64,000 bases of DNA from Ipomoea triloba (GCF_003576645.1 NC_044925.1:17909600-17973599); one strand, 5' to 3'; positions 46,428-58,750 are shown, numbered from the stretch's first letter. The notes: a model not told the origin generated them from the sequence alone. Program-made: numbers and translations.

Positions 46428-47093
46428 TTAGAGTAGAGTAGAAAGGGGATTGGTGGCCCCAAAGCTAAACTATGTGGATGTTTGATATAATTGCTAGTTG
46501 ATTTGTGAGTTTCTTGATTGATGGATGATGAACTTGTGTGGATGATGTTCTTTAAGCTTTGTGCCTAAGTGTGGCCACATTAGGTAGCAAACCCATAGAA
46601 AATGAGTGTGTGCGCGATAACGGCCACTCACGAGTCTAACTCACCCACATCCCCGCCCTAAGTTCGAAAGGACGAGATCCGAGAGGAGTGGTAGACAATG
46701 TGTTCGATGAAATGCCCCAACCGAATCAGGATGTGGGAGTCCAAAGTGTGACGCCACTTGGTAAAGTTCCACGAACTCCCTAGTCTATTCCACGTCTCTT
46801 GCTCACAAAACCGTAGAACGATAGACCACATAGAGAAGCCTAAAGCCCCAATCTCCGCCTTTCCCTTTATTTTTATCACAACCATTATCAATCTTTCCCC
46901 TCTCTTACAAATGAATCCTACCCCTAGCCATTCCTGAAACTCTTCCCTTTCAACTTCATAAATGCCAACACACTAATTCGTTCCCATTCGCCATCCTTGA
47001 GAGACACGACACTCGGGGAGTCTAGACTCTTCGTTTTAACACATTCCACCTACATCCCATCACATTCACTCACCACATACCCACAGCTTGTCA
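46428..47093 (+). mobile_element. Right piece of the 5' LTR of element C (family B)
   Basis: It continues the LTR interrupted at 24604, ending CAGCTTGTCA. It shares GAGACACGACACTCGGGGAG and the CGTTTTAACAC region with the solo LTR at 9485-10760. Joined length is about 1.23 kb. Confidence 0.88.
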
Positions 47094-47096
47094 AAA

Positions 47097-47114
47097 TGGC
47101 GTCGTTGCCGGGGA
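47097..47114 (+). other. Primer binding site of element C, tRNA-Asp type
   Basis: TGGCGTCGTTGCCGGGGA starts three bases after the LTR. It differs at one base from the perfect tRNA-Asp complement at 25939. Confidence 0.88.
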
Positions 47115-48393
47115 TGGCAAACGGTTCTTGAATAGTGTTGACATCTTTGAAGTAGATTTTTAAGAGTTCTTGAATTGCTTTCTTTCTTTTTATTTGTTTT
47201 ATTTTCTTATTGTTTGATACTTGATTGAAAAGTGAGCTTATTGTCATTGAAAATCTTGCTACTCACTTGCAACTACTTCTAGTTGCGAATAGTTTGTTGT
47301 TGATAAGCTTTGCACAGGAAATTTTCTTCATCAAATCGATTGAAGCTTACAAACGTGTGCTCAAATGAATCCCCATGATTACCTACATCATGGAGGACCA
47401 CCTTATAGAAATCCTCTACCACAACCATATCCCTATTACCCCCATTCTACTTATACTTACCCTCCACCAACATATCATTACCCACCTCCAAATCCTTACC
47501 AAATTCCACACCACCATTTACCACCTCCCTATCTTTATCCATTTCACACATACAATCATTATCCACACCCATACGAAACACCACCTCCATATTTCCAAGA
47601 AAATTACCCTTCACAATCACCCAATTTTCAAGAAATTGACTTGTTGAACTCTAGAGAAATATCCCAAAATATTGAGAGTAAGCTTGTGCAAATGCTGAAA
47701 CAACTTGATCCGAGCTATACTCACGAGCCAAATTCATTCCCCGATTCCCACCTAAACACCTACTACTCACCTTCATCCCAAGTTTATCAAGAAAACAATA
47801 TTAAACCCTTCTTTGAAACACCACTTTCTAATCCATTTCCTAACCATATCAATCCTTATGATTATATCCCACCGGCCAAAGACGAAATTGAAATTCTTAA
47901 AGAGAAAATAGATGAATTTACGAGGATGGCCAAGGAGGATACGGCTAATTTAAAAGTCGAGATCAAGAGCGAATTGAAAGACTATCTTGCTACCCTCCAG
48001 GAGGAAGGACTTCCATTAGAAGAAGTTGAAACAAAGATGCTAGCTATGATGGAGGAACTCATGAAGGTTAATGAGTCACGTGCTAACTCCATCATCGTAG
48101 GTGATATCCCGACTTTGGAAGCCCATTCAAGGATTGTACAAGAAAAACCAAACGATAGAAAGAAGGTGGATGTTGAAAAGAAAGAGGAATGTTATGCCCC
48201 GGTTCTTGAAGAAGTCCCAATTTTTTTGAATTGGAAGACCCAAAGGAGGCAGATATGGAGAGTGAGGATGAAGAAATCAAAGTAGTGTAGGAAGACGAAG
48301 AGTAAACATGTGGTAAAATTCTTAATCATTCTTGCATTAATATTCTTGAAAATCCTTATGCTCTTATTAAAAACACTCTTGACACTTGCATGG

Positions 48394-49655
48394 TGGTGTT
48401 GTTTTATTGCGGTGAGGGTGAATGTGAAGGTGATAAAACGAAGAGTCAAGACTCCCCGAGTGTCGTGTCTCTCAAGGATGGCGAATGGGAACCGAATACG
48501 TGTGACATTTAAGAAGTTGAAAGGTAAGAGTTGCAAGAATCAAAGGTTTGGAGGTCATTTGTATGGAAGTAGGAAGGTTGGTAGTAGTACTGCGAAAATA
48601 AATAAAAAGGTTGGGTATTGGGGCCTTTGGCGTCTCTAAGTGATCTATCTTTGGATGGGTTTGCGAGCTCGAGATGTGGAATAGACTAGGGAGTTCGTGG
48701 CACATCACCAAGTGGCGTCACACTTTGGACTACCACATCCTCATTCGGTTGGGGCATTTCTTCGAACACTTTGTCTACCACTCCTCTCGGATCTTGTCCT
48801 CTCGGACTAAGAGCAAAGATGTGGGTGATCTAGGCTCGTGAGTGGCCGCTATCGCGCACACACTCACTTCCTACGGGTTTGCTACCTAATGTGGCCACAA
48901 AAGGCACAAAGCATTAAGAACATCATCTACACAAGTTCATCATCCAACAAACAAAGAACTCACAAAACAAGCAATAATATTAAACATTCACATAGATTAA
49001 CCTTGGGGCCACCAATCCCCTATCTAATCTACTCTAGCATACTAAGAAACAAGAACAAGAAAGGAAATATCAAAGAAACAAGCCTTAACATTAATAAATG
49101 GAGAGAATTGTTACCACCCTTAGAAAGGGGATCTTCATAATCTTGTTCTTGAAATCCCAATCTTTTCTTGCCCTTTGATCTATTCTAGACTAATGGAAGA
49201 AAGGAATTTTCCCCCAAGAAGGGAGAAAACCCTCTATCTACTCTACTCTATAAAAATTTGATCTATTCTAGTTGTCCTTAGGTTTAGGGCAAAAGGGATT
49301 TATATAGGTGACAAAAAGGGAACCAATTTCCCGAAATGGCCCTTGGCCCGACCACGCCAGCTACCACGCGTGGTGGTGGGCGTGGGAAGCTACTGGAAAA
49401 GTTCCACGCCTAGCCACACGCGTGTGAGGCTGCGTGGGACGGTACTGCATTGTGCTTCTTTTGCCTTTTGCTTTGTTTTAGCCTCAAATCCCTCTCCAAC
49501 CTATAAAATACCTCAAAGTTCTTCCTAGGAATGGTGTTAGAAGATTATGATCACATCTGAGCTAAAATGCATGCAATTGTTGTAATCGGATGTCAAAACG
49601 TTGCATTTTCAATCTATTAAAGACCCCTTTTAAGTGCTATTCTTGGTGCTTATCA
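48394..49655 (-). mobile_element. 3' LTR of element D (family B)
   Basis: Minus-strand TGATAAGCACC at 49655 to AACACCA at 48394, 1262 bp. It carries a TATATAAAT box on the minus strand near 49300, the ACGCGTGT palindromes near 49365 and 49413, and the reversed CACTCGGGGAGTC segment near 48455. Confidence 0.9.
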
Positions 49656-51387
49656 AAGTTTCCACACTTAAACCTTGCTTGTCCTCAAGCAAGCATACTT
49701 TTCTAAACCCTAATCATGTAAGCACCAAGAATAGTTCTTTCTCTCACGGTTAACCGATCAAGTGATGTGTAGGTGTTCGGAGTTGAGTGGGTGAAATCCC
49801 CTACACTATCTACAAAGGCCGCTAAACTCATTCCTACCAAATGTAAGAAATATGCTAAGGAAGTTAAGTCTCAAAAGATGGGTATGACATAAAGAATTTT
49901 TGTTCACACCTTCAAGCATGCAAGTTACCAAAGAGTTTCACCTTGTATTTTCTAGGGGCCTCCAGCCGATCCGACTAGTGGGAACGATGTTCATCTCTCG
50001 GCCAATTTCCAAGCATAACGCCAAAGCCTCTTTACATTATATAACTGAGGGCAGGGACATGGACCGCTCATCGCCATGGCTTGGGCGATCACTATATTTT
50101 CTCACTTCCTAGGATAACGTCATCAGGCTACCCGACTTCACATGGAGCTCCATGCTTTTTCGAAGGTCAGTGCAATGGGTGCCTGAACCCTAGCGAAGTG
50201 GCTCACCTCCTATCTATTTTCTCATCTTTCAAGATCTCTTCGGGGTAACCGACTTCACATGGATCTCCATGCTTTTTCGAAGACGGTGCAATGGTTACCC
50301 TGTATCCAGACAAGATGGCTCACCTCTACTTTTATCTCTACGAATGGTCTTTTTGCCTTTTTACTCTTTTCACCATATCAACCCCTCATGCCTTTTTCTA
50401 GGGATTAGGGATTGTTTTCACTCTAAACTCACTTAGGCTCACCTTTTGCCCCATATCCTGCTAAGATTAGTTCAGTTTCCAGGCTTCGCAATTCTTATCT
50501 TTCTAAAACTCAAAGGATTCACACTCCCACTTCGAGAGATCCTTGACTGAGGTCCAAACAAAATCCAAGGTGAAAGCATGCAAGCACTCAAAAATTTTCA
50601 ATTTGGGCCGAAATGTGCAAATTGGTGCAAAGTGAAACTTCCAAAGCATATTAAAGACATTCAATTTTTGGCACAAGGTTAGGAGCCCTCCTAGATAGTA
50701 TTGGCAATAACACACCCTCTAGGTTCCTATACCTTTATCACTTAATCAATCAACAGTTTAAGAAGCATACACCCTTTCCACACTTAAAAGTAAACATCGT
50801 CCTCGATGTTTCCACATGGAACGGAGGAAAAAGGATATATGTAAGGGTTCTACTCGTGCCCCCCTTTTTCCACACTTAAAAGTGTGAAGTGGGCTAAAAC
50901 AATTCTTAAGTAAACAGACTACATCCGACACAACAATATTATGCAGCTCGTCATTTGTGATTCAAGGAAGATAAAGCAATTAAGTCAAGCAGGGCATCGA
51001 ATCAGGGATAAAAGAAATACTTACAATTTGTATCCCTATCAAAGTATTGCAATCTATGCTTGCCCTTCAAAACATTGCCAGAGGAAAGGTAAAGAATAAA
51101 ATGTAGAATTGAAATTATACCTTTCACGATTGGTTTTTCATTGGTACTTTCATTGGTGGTGTTGGGGTGGTCTCTTCTTCTCCTTATGTGTGGGTTACCT
51201 CCCATAAGTGCCACGTTTAACGTCTTTGGCTAGACGAAACGTGCAATATAAAACATAAACAAAAATATAGCAAAAAAATATATATAAACAAAAGTAAAGG
51301 GATTGTCCAGAATCATTGTTCAGAATTTTCAAGTCACAACTCATCATCATCAACTTTTTCTTTTCTTTTCTCAGTTCCTTCTTTTCT
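49656..51387 (-). other. 3' untranslated region of element D with hairpin/polypurine modules
   Basis: On the minus strand it has the same features as 1-2033: an AGGA-loop hairpin at 50793-50812 followed by TTAAGTGTGGAAA (50786-50774), and the second hairpin at 49674-49693 followed by a polypurine-like TTAAGTGTGGAAACTT that abuts the LTR. A GGGAGGTAACCC motif near 51200 matches the hairpin found after Gag-protease in Athila-A. The ORF 1 frame stays open to 51195, but the homologous frame ends at 51388. Confidence 0.8.
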
Positions 51388-52666
51388 TCACCCTCTCTTG
51401 ATCTCCTTGATCTCTCTCGAAATCTCGTCCAGTTTCTGCATTTGCTCGAGGTGCAATTGATATTGGAAATTTTGGAGGGATCTCCAATCAGTGATCGGGG
51501 TGAACCAGCTCGGGATGTTGAAGTTAGCAGGGTTGGGATTTTGCTCTTCGGGTTGTGGTGGAGGTACAGACGGTCTAGGCTCTCGGGGTGGTGGAGAATA
51601 CATTGAAGAATCTGCAAGCGGGTAAAGCTCATTTGAGGATGGGGTAAGGAACGACATCGGCGAGGGAGTGAACCCTGGGATGTCATTGGCGTGTCAGCAT
51701 GATCTTCCGCCATCTCATCGTCTACCCTCGTTCGCGCCAGTTGTCTCAAGTTAAGTTTAGCGACGTCTTCGGGAGATAAGGGAACAATGTGTGCCCCTTG
51801 AAGCCTGTGCTCAAACCAATGTATCTTCATTTGGTGACCCAAAGAGACGCACAGTCTCGTCACCAACGGGCCTACGAAGATTGCCCTGGCCGACTCTTGC
51901 TGTTGTGCAACAAGCAAGTTCTTGCAAATCAAGCTCATGTTTACCGAGTGCCTTGTGTCCATACTCCATAACATGAACAGCTCCGCCTTGGAGACTCTAT
52001 CATAGTTCTCCGGTCTGCCTTCCCAAGAATGAGCAATCACCTTCCATAACACTCTTAAATCTTGCCTTACGATCTGAGAAACTCTAACCCTTGACCCAAC
52101 CCATTCGACTCCTGGCCTTGAGATTATCGACCAATACTTCCTTGGAGTGTCCCTATCTCCAAAGTAGTGCCTTAATCTGCGATACCAGTGCTTCGACTGG
52201 TCATCCTCTTCATAAAATCCTAGGAGAACACCCAGGCGGTTGGCCGATATGTGATAGTCTTGATTGAAAAGCCGGAACTTAATGGTCGGGCTGTAGAGAT
52301 CTCCAACTACTCCTTCAACACTTAAGCTTGCAATAAACTCGTGAACTAGGGGAATGAAAGTGTCAGGGCTCCAACTCAACAAGTTGTTCCAATAGTGTCT
52401 TGGCTCCAACTCAACCTTTCCAGTCCATATTTGCATTCATAATCCTCCAATACTGTCAAATCGACATATCTCCATTGCACAATAGGGAAATTCAACAGCT
52501 TTCTGTACCGACCTACCATTGTAGCTGTCATCAATAGGATTTGAGTTCTAGTGGGTACTTCAAGATAGCGAGTGTTAGCACTTCTCGCACTGTTTTCTTC
52601 TGTTGGGGCTTTCCCTCTTTGGAGCCTTTGAGCAATTTGTTGTGCAAGGTCATGTGGCGAAGACAT
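51388..52666 (-). pseudogene. Athila ORF-1-type protein of element D, frameshifted
   Basis: The likely start is the ATG at 52666 (MSSPHDLAQQ). One frame carries the N-terminus to about 52400, a second carries the core (FLFNQ-type start, GVLLGFYEED, LFMLWSMD, FVGPLVTRL), and a third, from about 51657, carries a Pro-rich segment and a short coiled coil ending at TGA 51388. The order matches the ORF at 41281-42513, with clear similarity around the GFY/GFH core and the FVGP/FIGP-LVTRLC region. It is a family member of unknown function and cannot be translated as one protein. Confidence 0.75.
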
Positions 52667-53303
52667 TTTTCCTATAATAGGGGCAATTAAAGCAACACAA
52701 GGAAAAGCATTTGCCAATTTAAATATTGAATATGAGCCACATTGCACATTTTAAAGAAAAGATCATAGGAATTCCTTGCATGCAATCATCATTTGGATAT
52801 TCATCAACAATTCTAACATATACATGCAAGAACTAGCTCAATATATTCCATACTCTTTCATAGTCAAAAGGTCAACATATGGTCAACTTCATCTTCTTCC
52901 TCTAGACTTGCTTGAGGTTGAAAAATGGAGAAAACATGAAAGTTAAAATTGAACCAAATAACTAGTGGAATATAGCAATGTAGTGCCTATAGAGTAGGAA
53001 AGTTGCAAACTTTGCCCACCATGCTCACTATATCAACCAAGATCTCATCATGACAATAGAATACCCAAAATAAGCAATTTCAAGATCTAGTCACAAAGAG
53101 ATAGTTAAAACATAAAATTTCTAGTGTATAGAAGCAATTTAGGCCTAATACAAGTATATCAAGTCATCCCATAACAATATATCTCAAGAAAAATCTCAAA
53201 CAAGAAAAACCCATGGAGATATGCTTCAAAATAGAACAAGTTCTTCATTAAACAAGAAAATAGCAAAGGAGAATGTGTTCTTACCTTGGAAATGACTTAA
53301 GAT
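52667..53303 (-). other. Pre-ORF non-coding sequence of element D
   Basis: AT-rich and without a gene, it continues across the CACTA element into 56654-56818. It corresponds in position to 31100-31844 of Athila-A. GAT at 53301-53303 is one target copy of the CACTA element. Confidence 0.65.
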
Positions 53304-54419
53304 CACTACTACAGAAATGGTCTACTGCGACACAGCATAGATGGCGGTTATTTAAATAACCGCCTTCTAATATATTTTGGTCTACTACGTCACATATAGA
53401 CGGCGATTTTATAAAAAACCGTCGTCTATTATATACCACGTCACTTAATAGACGGCGTTTTTTAAATAACCGTCGTCTAATATATATCACGTCACTTAAT
53501 AGACGACGATTGTTAAATAACCGCCGTCTTATATATACCATGTCACTTAATAGACAGCGGTTTTTAAATAACCGCCGTCTAATATATACTTAATAGACTG
53601 TGATTATTTATACAACCGCCATATATATACTTTAATTTAATTTTTTTTTTAATTTTAATTTATATAAAAAGTAAAGACATAACCCTAAATCTAAAGCCTA
53701 AAGTTAGGGATGCCAATTTAGCCCTAAACCAATGAGTAGGCCTAATAAACCCTAAAAATTGTAGGGCTAAAACCCAAAAAAATCAACCTAATAAAAAATT
53801 AAGGTAATTAATCTGGCTCTATAGACTTATTGAGTTGAGTTGGACTAACCCACTGGATTTACGAGCCCTAAAATTTAGAGCAAATATCTAAATTGTTGTA
53901 TTCTCAACTCTCGATTCGAGCCAGACCTCCTGGTGCAGACTTGTAGTATCGCCTACTTCGCCCTCTTTGCCCTTTAGCTTTATTGCGACGCGAACCCAGA
54001 GGCAACGCCCTTGCCATCGATCGATTGCAAATTTGTAGCATCATCGATCGATCGATCGGAGGCTTTGCGACCGCACAGTCCACACATCACAAGCAGTCCG
54101 CAACGGCCCACGCGAACCAATTGTCGCAGCCCGCATTGTCGCCTACTCGGAGAAGCATCATCGATCGCAAGTTCGCAGCGGCAGGCTGCCATCGATCGGT
54201 GGGCATCCAGCATCCTCATCGGCCCAGAGATTAAACTCTGTTTAGCATCATCCATCTCCCATCTTCTATTAGTATCTCTTCTTTTATGTCTTTAACGTTT
54301 GCTTTCTCTGATTTTCCCCCAATATTATATTAAACTCTAGCTTGAAGTTTATGCTAATTGAAAGGAACTCTTAGTTCTTGAGAGTTGAGAATACTAACAG
54401 AGTATGCTAATTGAAAGAA

Positions 54420-54620
54420 ATTGCTTGCTGTTTGAACTTTAATTGACAAACAGCAAGTAATTTATTTTATTTTCATTTGAGAATACCAACAGTGTATGCT
54501 AATTGAAAGAAATTACTTGCTGCTTGAACTTTAATTGACAAACAGCAAGCAATTTCTTTTATTTTCATTTTAGAAATTACTTGCTGTTTGAACTTTAATT
54601 GACAAACAGCAAGTAATTTC
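54420..54620. repeat. Tandem repeat with palindromic arms in the CACTA interior
   Basis: Three units repeat AAATTACTTGCTGTTTGAAC then TTTAATTGACAAACAGCAAG. Each unit is itself an inverted repeat (CTTGCTGTTTG with CAAACAGCAAG), so it can fold into hairpins. Confidence 0.88.
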
Positions 54621-54880
54621 TTTTATTTTCAATTTAAGAATTTTAATTGCAGTAACAACTAGAATTTATTGTTTAACTTTAGTATATTTAACTTTTAATT
54701 GCAGCTGTAATTGCAAGTGTATTGTTTAATAGATGAAGATTATGTTGGTGAAGTTGAAGTAATGTTTTGTGCTTGATTATTGTAGGAGTTTGAATGCTAT
54801 GTTCTGTAGATAGAAGATTGAATCTTGGTTTCTCCTTTTTTATATTGATTTTTTTAAAGCATTGAACTTTTAAAATTTCC

Positions 54881-55307
54881 TTAGTATAGGAGACAAAACA
54901 AAAAAATAATAAATTTGAAACACCTTGAGGTGAAGAGCATGGAGTCCTGCTTCTTTAGTGACATCCTGTGGTAGTAATTGAGCTGAATGAGTGGTGTATT
55001 TGAAGGTGAATACTCATATTCTTGAATGTACCCATAGTTGTAATGCTTGTGGAGCTTTATCCTCTTCAGTTTCCTTGAATTTTTCAAGGAAAGTTTGAGT
55101 CTTGCAATGATGGGTTTCCTCATCTTGGCTAGGAAAACGGACATGTTTAGCAGGCCTGCAACTTTCTGCATAACTGGTCAGTATGGGGATGACTTTTTCT
55201 TGGGCATTTTCTTTGCTAGAGAGCTCAAAATTCCCCAAACTTTTTTGGATATTGGAAATTTTGAGTTCTTGGATTTTATATTGAATTTTGTTAGAAGTAT
55301 TGATCAA
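54881..55307 (-). pseudogene. Coding-like fragment inside the CACTA element, unrecognised
   Basis: Two overlapping minus-strand frames (54881-55171 and 55014-55307) are less AT-rich than their surroundings and encode charged segments. Either may be a remnant of captured host sequence or chance. No domain is recognised. Confidence 0.2.
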
Positions 55308-56372
55308 ATAAGTGTTAATTTAAGTTCTCTTTTTTGTAATTTCTTGTTTTTTTTTAATAGGGCACTCAGAACATTACAAGTCAAAAAGAAACTGATGTCA
55401 AATAAAATCAAATCCTCGACATGGATTCAATGCTGAGTAAGCATTTAATATTTATATAGAATGCATGTTAAGGATAGTTTATATTGTTGTATTATTTTTA
55501 TAGTCTAAATTTGTTGTAGTGTCTGAAACAACCCTTATCCGTTGAGTTGTTATTATGATGAAATATATGTTTGGAATTTTGTAAATACACAATTAGATGA
55601 AGGGCTAGACAAAGTAAGTAATGATCACTTCAATATATTTTTAAAATTAGATTTAATTCTTTCTATTATACTAACTTTTTAAATTTATTTTGAATTTGTA
55701 GGTCCTCGGTACTCAAAGTTATTCACAAGAAGGAAATTGATCTACATGATGATAGATTGACAGTGAATTGTTACATAGTTATTAATATATTGTATTTGAT
55801 ACTTAGGATTGATTATATGTTATTGTATTCGTTATACTTATTATTATATATGTTTAAGTATATTATTATTCTGAATATTGAATTATTGTAAGCATTTTAA
55901 TTTGATTCAATTGAATAGCTTATTATTGTATTTTATATTGTAGATTTAAAAATTGTGAAATTATTTAAAAAAAATTAAAATATACATTTATACGGCGGTT
56001 TGCTCGTGGAACCGTCGTATAAAGTATTTTTAAAAAGTCAATATACATGTATATACGACGGTTCTATCTTGGAACCGCTGTATATACATATATTTTTATT
56101 CTTAATAAATACTTACGACGGTGGTTGTTACTCAAAACCGCCGTAAAAGGTACACTTTAGATGGTGGTCATTATTCAAAACCGTCTTATAAAGTATATAT
56201 GCAATGTGTAAATTTGTTATAGACGGCGTTACTTAGAACCGCCGTATAAAGTACATTTTAGACGACGATCATTATCCAGAACCGCCTTATAAAGTATATA
56301 TATAATGCGTAAATGTGTTATAGATGGCGGTTATTATTCAGAACCGCCTTATAAAGTATATATGTAATGCGT

Positions 56373-56537
56373 AAATTTGTTATAGACGGCGTGTATGTTT
56401 ATAATTATACGGCGGTTTTTAACACGCCGTATATAGGTAATATACACGGCGATTNAAATTTGTTATAGACGGCGTGTATGTTTATAATTATACGGCGGTT
56501 TTTAACACGCCGTATATAGGTAATATACACGGCGATT
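56373..56537. repeat. 82-bp exact duplication around a single N (56455), probable artefact
   Basis: 56373-56454 and 56456-56537 are identical, separated only by N. They lie in the CACTA subterminal array. This is the same type of join as at 28174. Confidence 0.85.
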
Positions 56538-56818
56538 CTAAAGAACCGCCGTAAAATGTAATTATTTACCACGGCGGCCACCTATACGGCGCTTCAAAAA
56601 CCGCCGTATATGTGTAAAAAAAACCGTCGTGATAGCTATGTTTTGTAGTAGTGGATCCTTAAGAAAGGTTGAGAAACTTGGAAGGAAATGCTTGGAAGAT
56701 GTATATTTTCAGCTTGAGAGTTTGTGCTCGTGGTGGGGAAGAAATGAAGCAAGGAAAGGGTTTTAAACCACTTCGCGCGAAAAGTCCGCGAAATTCTGGT
56801 GCCCGTCTACGCACGCAT

Positions 56819-57111
56819 CCACGCGTGGTGGTGGGCGTGGGAAGCTACTGGAAAAGTTCCACTCCCAGCCACACGTGTGTGAGGCTGCGTGGGACGGTAC
56901 TACATTGTGCTTCTTTTGCCTTTTGCTCTGTTTTAGCCTCAAATCCCTCTCCAACCTGTAAAATACCTCAAAGTTCTTCCTAGGAATGGTGTTAGAAGAT
57001 TATGATCACATTTGAGCTAAAATGCATGCAATTGTTATAATCGGATGTCAAAACGTTGCATTTTCAATCTATTAAAGACCCCTTTTAAGTGCTATTCTTG
57101 GTGCTTATCAC
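56819..57111 (-). mobile_element. Remnant of the 5' LTR of element D
   Basis: On the minus strand the first about 290 bases match the 3' LTR (49655 to about 49364), including ACTGGAAAAGTTCCAC and the CACGCGTGG palindrome. Beyond it the sequence is unlike the LTR and resembles pre-ORF sequence. Confidence 0.75.
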
Positions 57112-57392
57112 ATGGATGACTCCCCTTGCGTTAATATTTCCCTTACATGTGATTATGATTGCTTTAAATTTCGGGAGGATGACTCCGTGGAAAATTGTGA
57201 CATATTAATACATAATTATAAGGATTCTCTTTTGTTTAAGGATGAATATGATTGTTTTAAATTCTTAGAAGAAGAATCTCTTGACTTTGATGGCATTGAG
57301 TTAATGCGTGAAGGGGATGATGCTTCATTTTACTCGTGTGAGAGTGAGAGTAATTTTTGGGAAGATGAGAGAAAGGTATGTGAGGAAGGGAT

Positions 57393-58650
57393 TGTTAGGA
57401 ACCCCAAGTTACTGATTTTGATGATACCAATTACCCGAGGAGATCCCCAATTTCTTTTAGGTTGTCTTTTAGAATAGTTTTTTTGTCTTAGTCTCAGAGG
57501 TTCACCGAATCCTTAAAGATATCACTTATAAAAAGGATTTAAGTCTTTGACATCGAAGCTTTAGAGTATTAAACCGAAGAGTTGAAGACTGAAGAACCGA
57601 AGAGTTGAAGACTGGAAGAACCGAAGACTAGGATTACAGGCCGACGAATGGAAGGGCCGAGCTCTTATAACCGAGCAATCAACTGTGATTGTCTCGAGGA
57701 GATTAAGAGGAATGATAAGGTCAATCATTCTCTCATATAACCAAGGCAAAGACATTCTCTGAAAGTTGTCTTATCTACTGCCTTGAGAATGGATTTACAA
57801 CTGAATGTCAAATCAGATCCCATGCAACGATCCCAAGGAGCATTTAATGATTGTCACCTTTTTGTGGGACAAAAGACAAATTGTCCTTGCATAAAAGTGA
57901 ACAAACGGCTAGAAAGTACTGACATTCTGAAAAAGGTCAAAACCTTACCCATTGGATATTACACACTAGATAATAGGTTTGAATTTCATTTTTCCTCCAA
58001 CGGATCTGAAATTTCACCTATAAATACCCTTGTCCCATCTCACTTTGACAAGGCTAAAAAAGCGAAAATTGTCTAGCAAGTAAACTGCTCTCAGTGTGAT
58101 AAAATATTCAAAAGCATACAAGTGATATTTAGCTAAAAGAAGTTCTTGTGTGATTAAAAAGCTCATCAAGGAAACTAATCACAAGAATTTCAAGTTGGAG
58201 AAACATCACAACCTTCCAACCATCTCTATAAGTGAAGTAGAAAGAGGCGGAGTAAACTTGGAGGAAGTTGAAAAACCTACAACAACGAAGCTGCCGGGCT
58301 AAGTGATCAAATGAGCTTGTTCTAACGGAGTTTGTACTATAAAAAGGGGATTATAGTGCAAACCTTCACGAGTTGTGAAGAAGAGTGGAGTAGGCTTAGT
58401 TAACAGCCGAACCACTATAAAAATCTCTCTCTCTACTCTTTTATATTTACGTACTGCATTGCATATCTTACACAAACTTAAAAAAACCCTTTTTAAGGAA
58501 AATCTCCTTAGTGCAAAGTAAAACTAAAATTTGATATAACCTTTCCTCTGCCCTTATATCTTTGATATCGAAAAAGTTTTCAAAATCCTTTGTGAGTCTA
58601 TTCAACCCCCCCCCCCTTCTAGACTCACACCATAACCACTGGGACCAACA
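57393..58650 (+). mobile_element. 5' LTR of Copia-2
   Basis: The 1258-bp LTR runs from TGTTAGGAACC to GGGACCAACA. A CCTATAAATACCC box lies near 58017, and a C-run precedes the end near 58607. It is the same family as the Copia-B LTR. Confidence 0.93.
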
Positions 58651-58652
58651 AG

Positions 58653-58664
58653 TGGTATCAGAGC
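58653..58664 (+). other. Primer binding site, tRNA-Met type
   Basis: TGGTATCAGAGC begins two bases after the LTR, the standard initiator tRNA-Met complement of plant copia elements. Confidence 0.95.
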
Positions 58665-58750
58665 TCGTTACCTTGAACAGTGAACACTCTATGTATACTG
58701 CCTGGTGATCCTCTTTGAAAAATCATCAAATTATTTTTACACTTTGCACC

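Larger units (their letters stand above)
53304..56653. mobile_element. Non-autonomous CACTA transposon
   Basis: Termini are CACTACTACAGAAA at 53304 and, inverted, CACTACTACAAAACAT from 56653; the target duplication is GAT (53301-53303 and 56654-56656), the 3-bp size used by CACTA elements. Both subterminal regions (53330-53640 and 55985-56640) are dense in ACGGCGG or GACGGCGG words in both orientations, forming hairpins such as GACGGCGGTTTTTAAATAAC with its complement; such arrays are transposase-binding sites in this superfamily. The interior has no recognisable transposase. Direct repeats of a TTACTTGCTGTTTGAAC segment lie at 54418-54625. Confidence 0.92.
48394..57111 (-). mobile_element. 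Element D: minus-strand Athila-like element (family B LTRs) with internal deletion
   Basis: It is flanked by CATGG at 48389-48393 and 57112-57116. On the minus strand: LTR-derived start (57111 to about 56819), pre-ORF non-coding sequence interrupted by a CACTA element, Athila ORF-1-type ORF (52666-51388), 3' untranslated region with two hairpin/polypurine modules, and 3' LTR (49655-48394). Gag and pol are missing, apparently by a deletion joining LTR to pre-ORF sequence near CACGCGTGG at 56819. It is inserted in a relative, element C, in the opposite orientation. Confidence 0.85.
47365..57392 (+). pseudogene. Proline/tyrosine-rich ORF of element C, split by element D and cut by Copia-2
   Basis: ATG 47365 opens a frame to 48285. 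Residues 1-90 are a Pro/Tyr/His-rich low-complexity region, followed by a Glu/Lys coiled coil (about residues 170-235). A frame change at the T-run near 48220 leads into an acidic frame (two stops, near 48286 and 48301) that continues to 48393. After element D and the duplicated CATGG it resumes at 57117, with two copies of a DYDCFKF or EYDCFKF-type segment, until Copia-2 starts at 57393. It occupies the gag position after the primer site but shows no Gag domain, zinc knuckle or protease. This suggests a non-autonomous element with a novel ORF. No family is recognised. Confidence 0.6.

Noticed and set aside
58715..58750. Longer Gag start at 58715
   Set aside because: That codon is TTG; the first ATG in frame is 58751.
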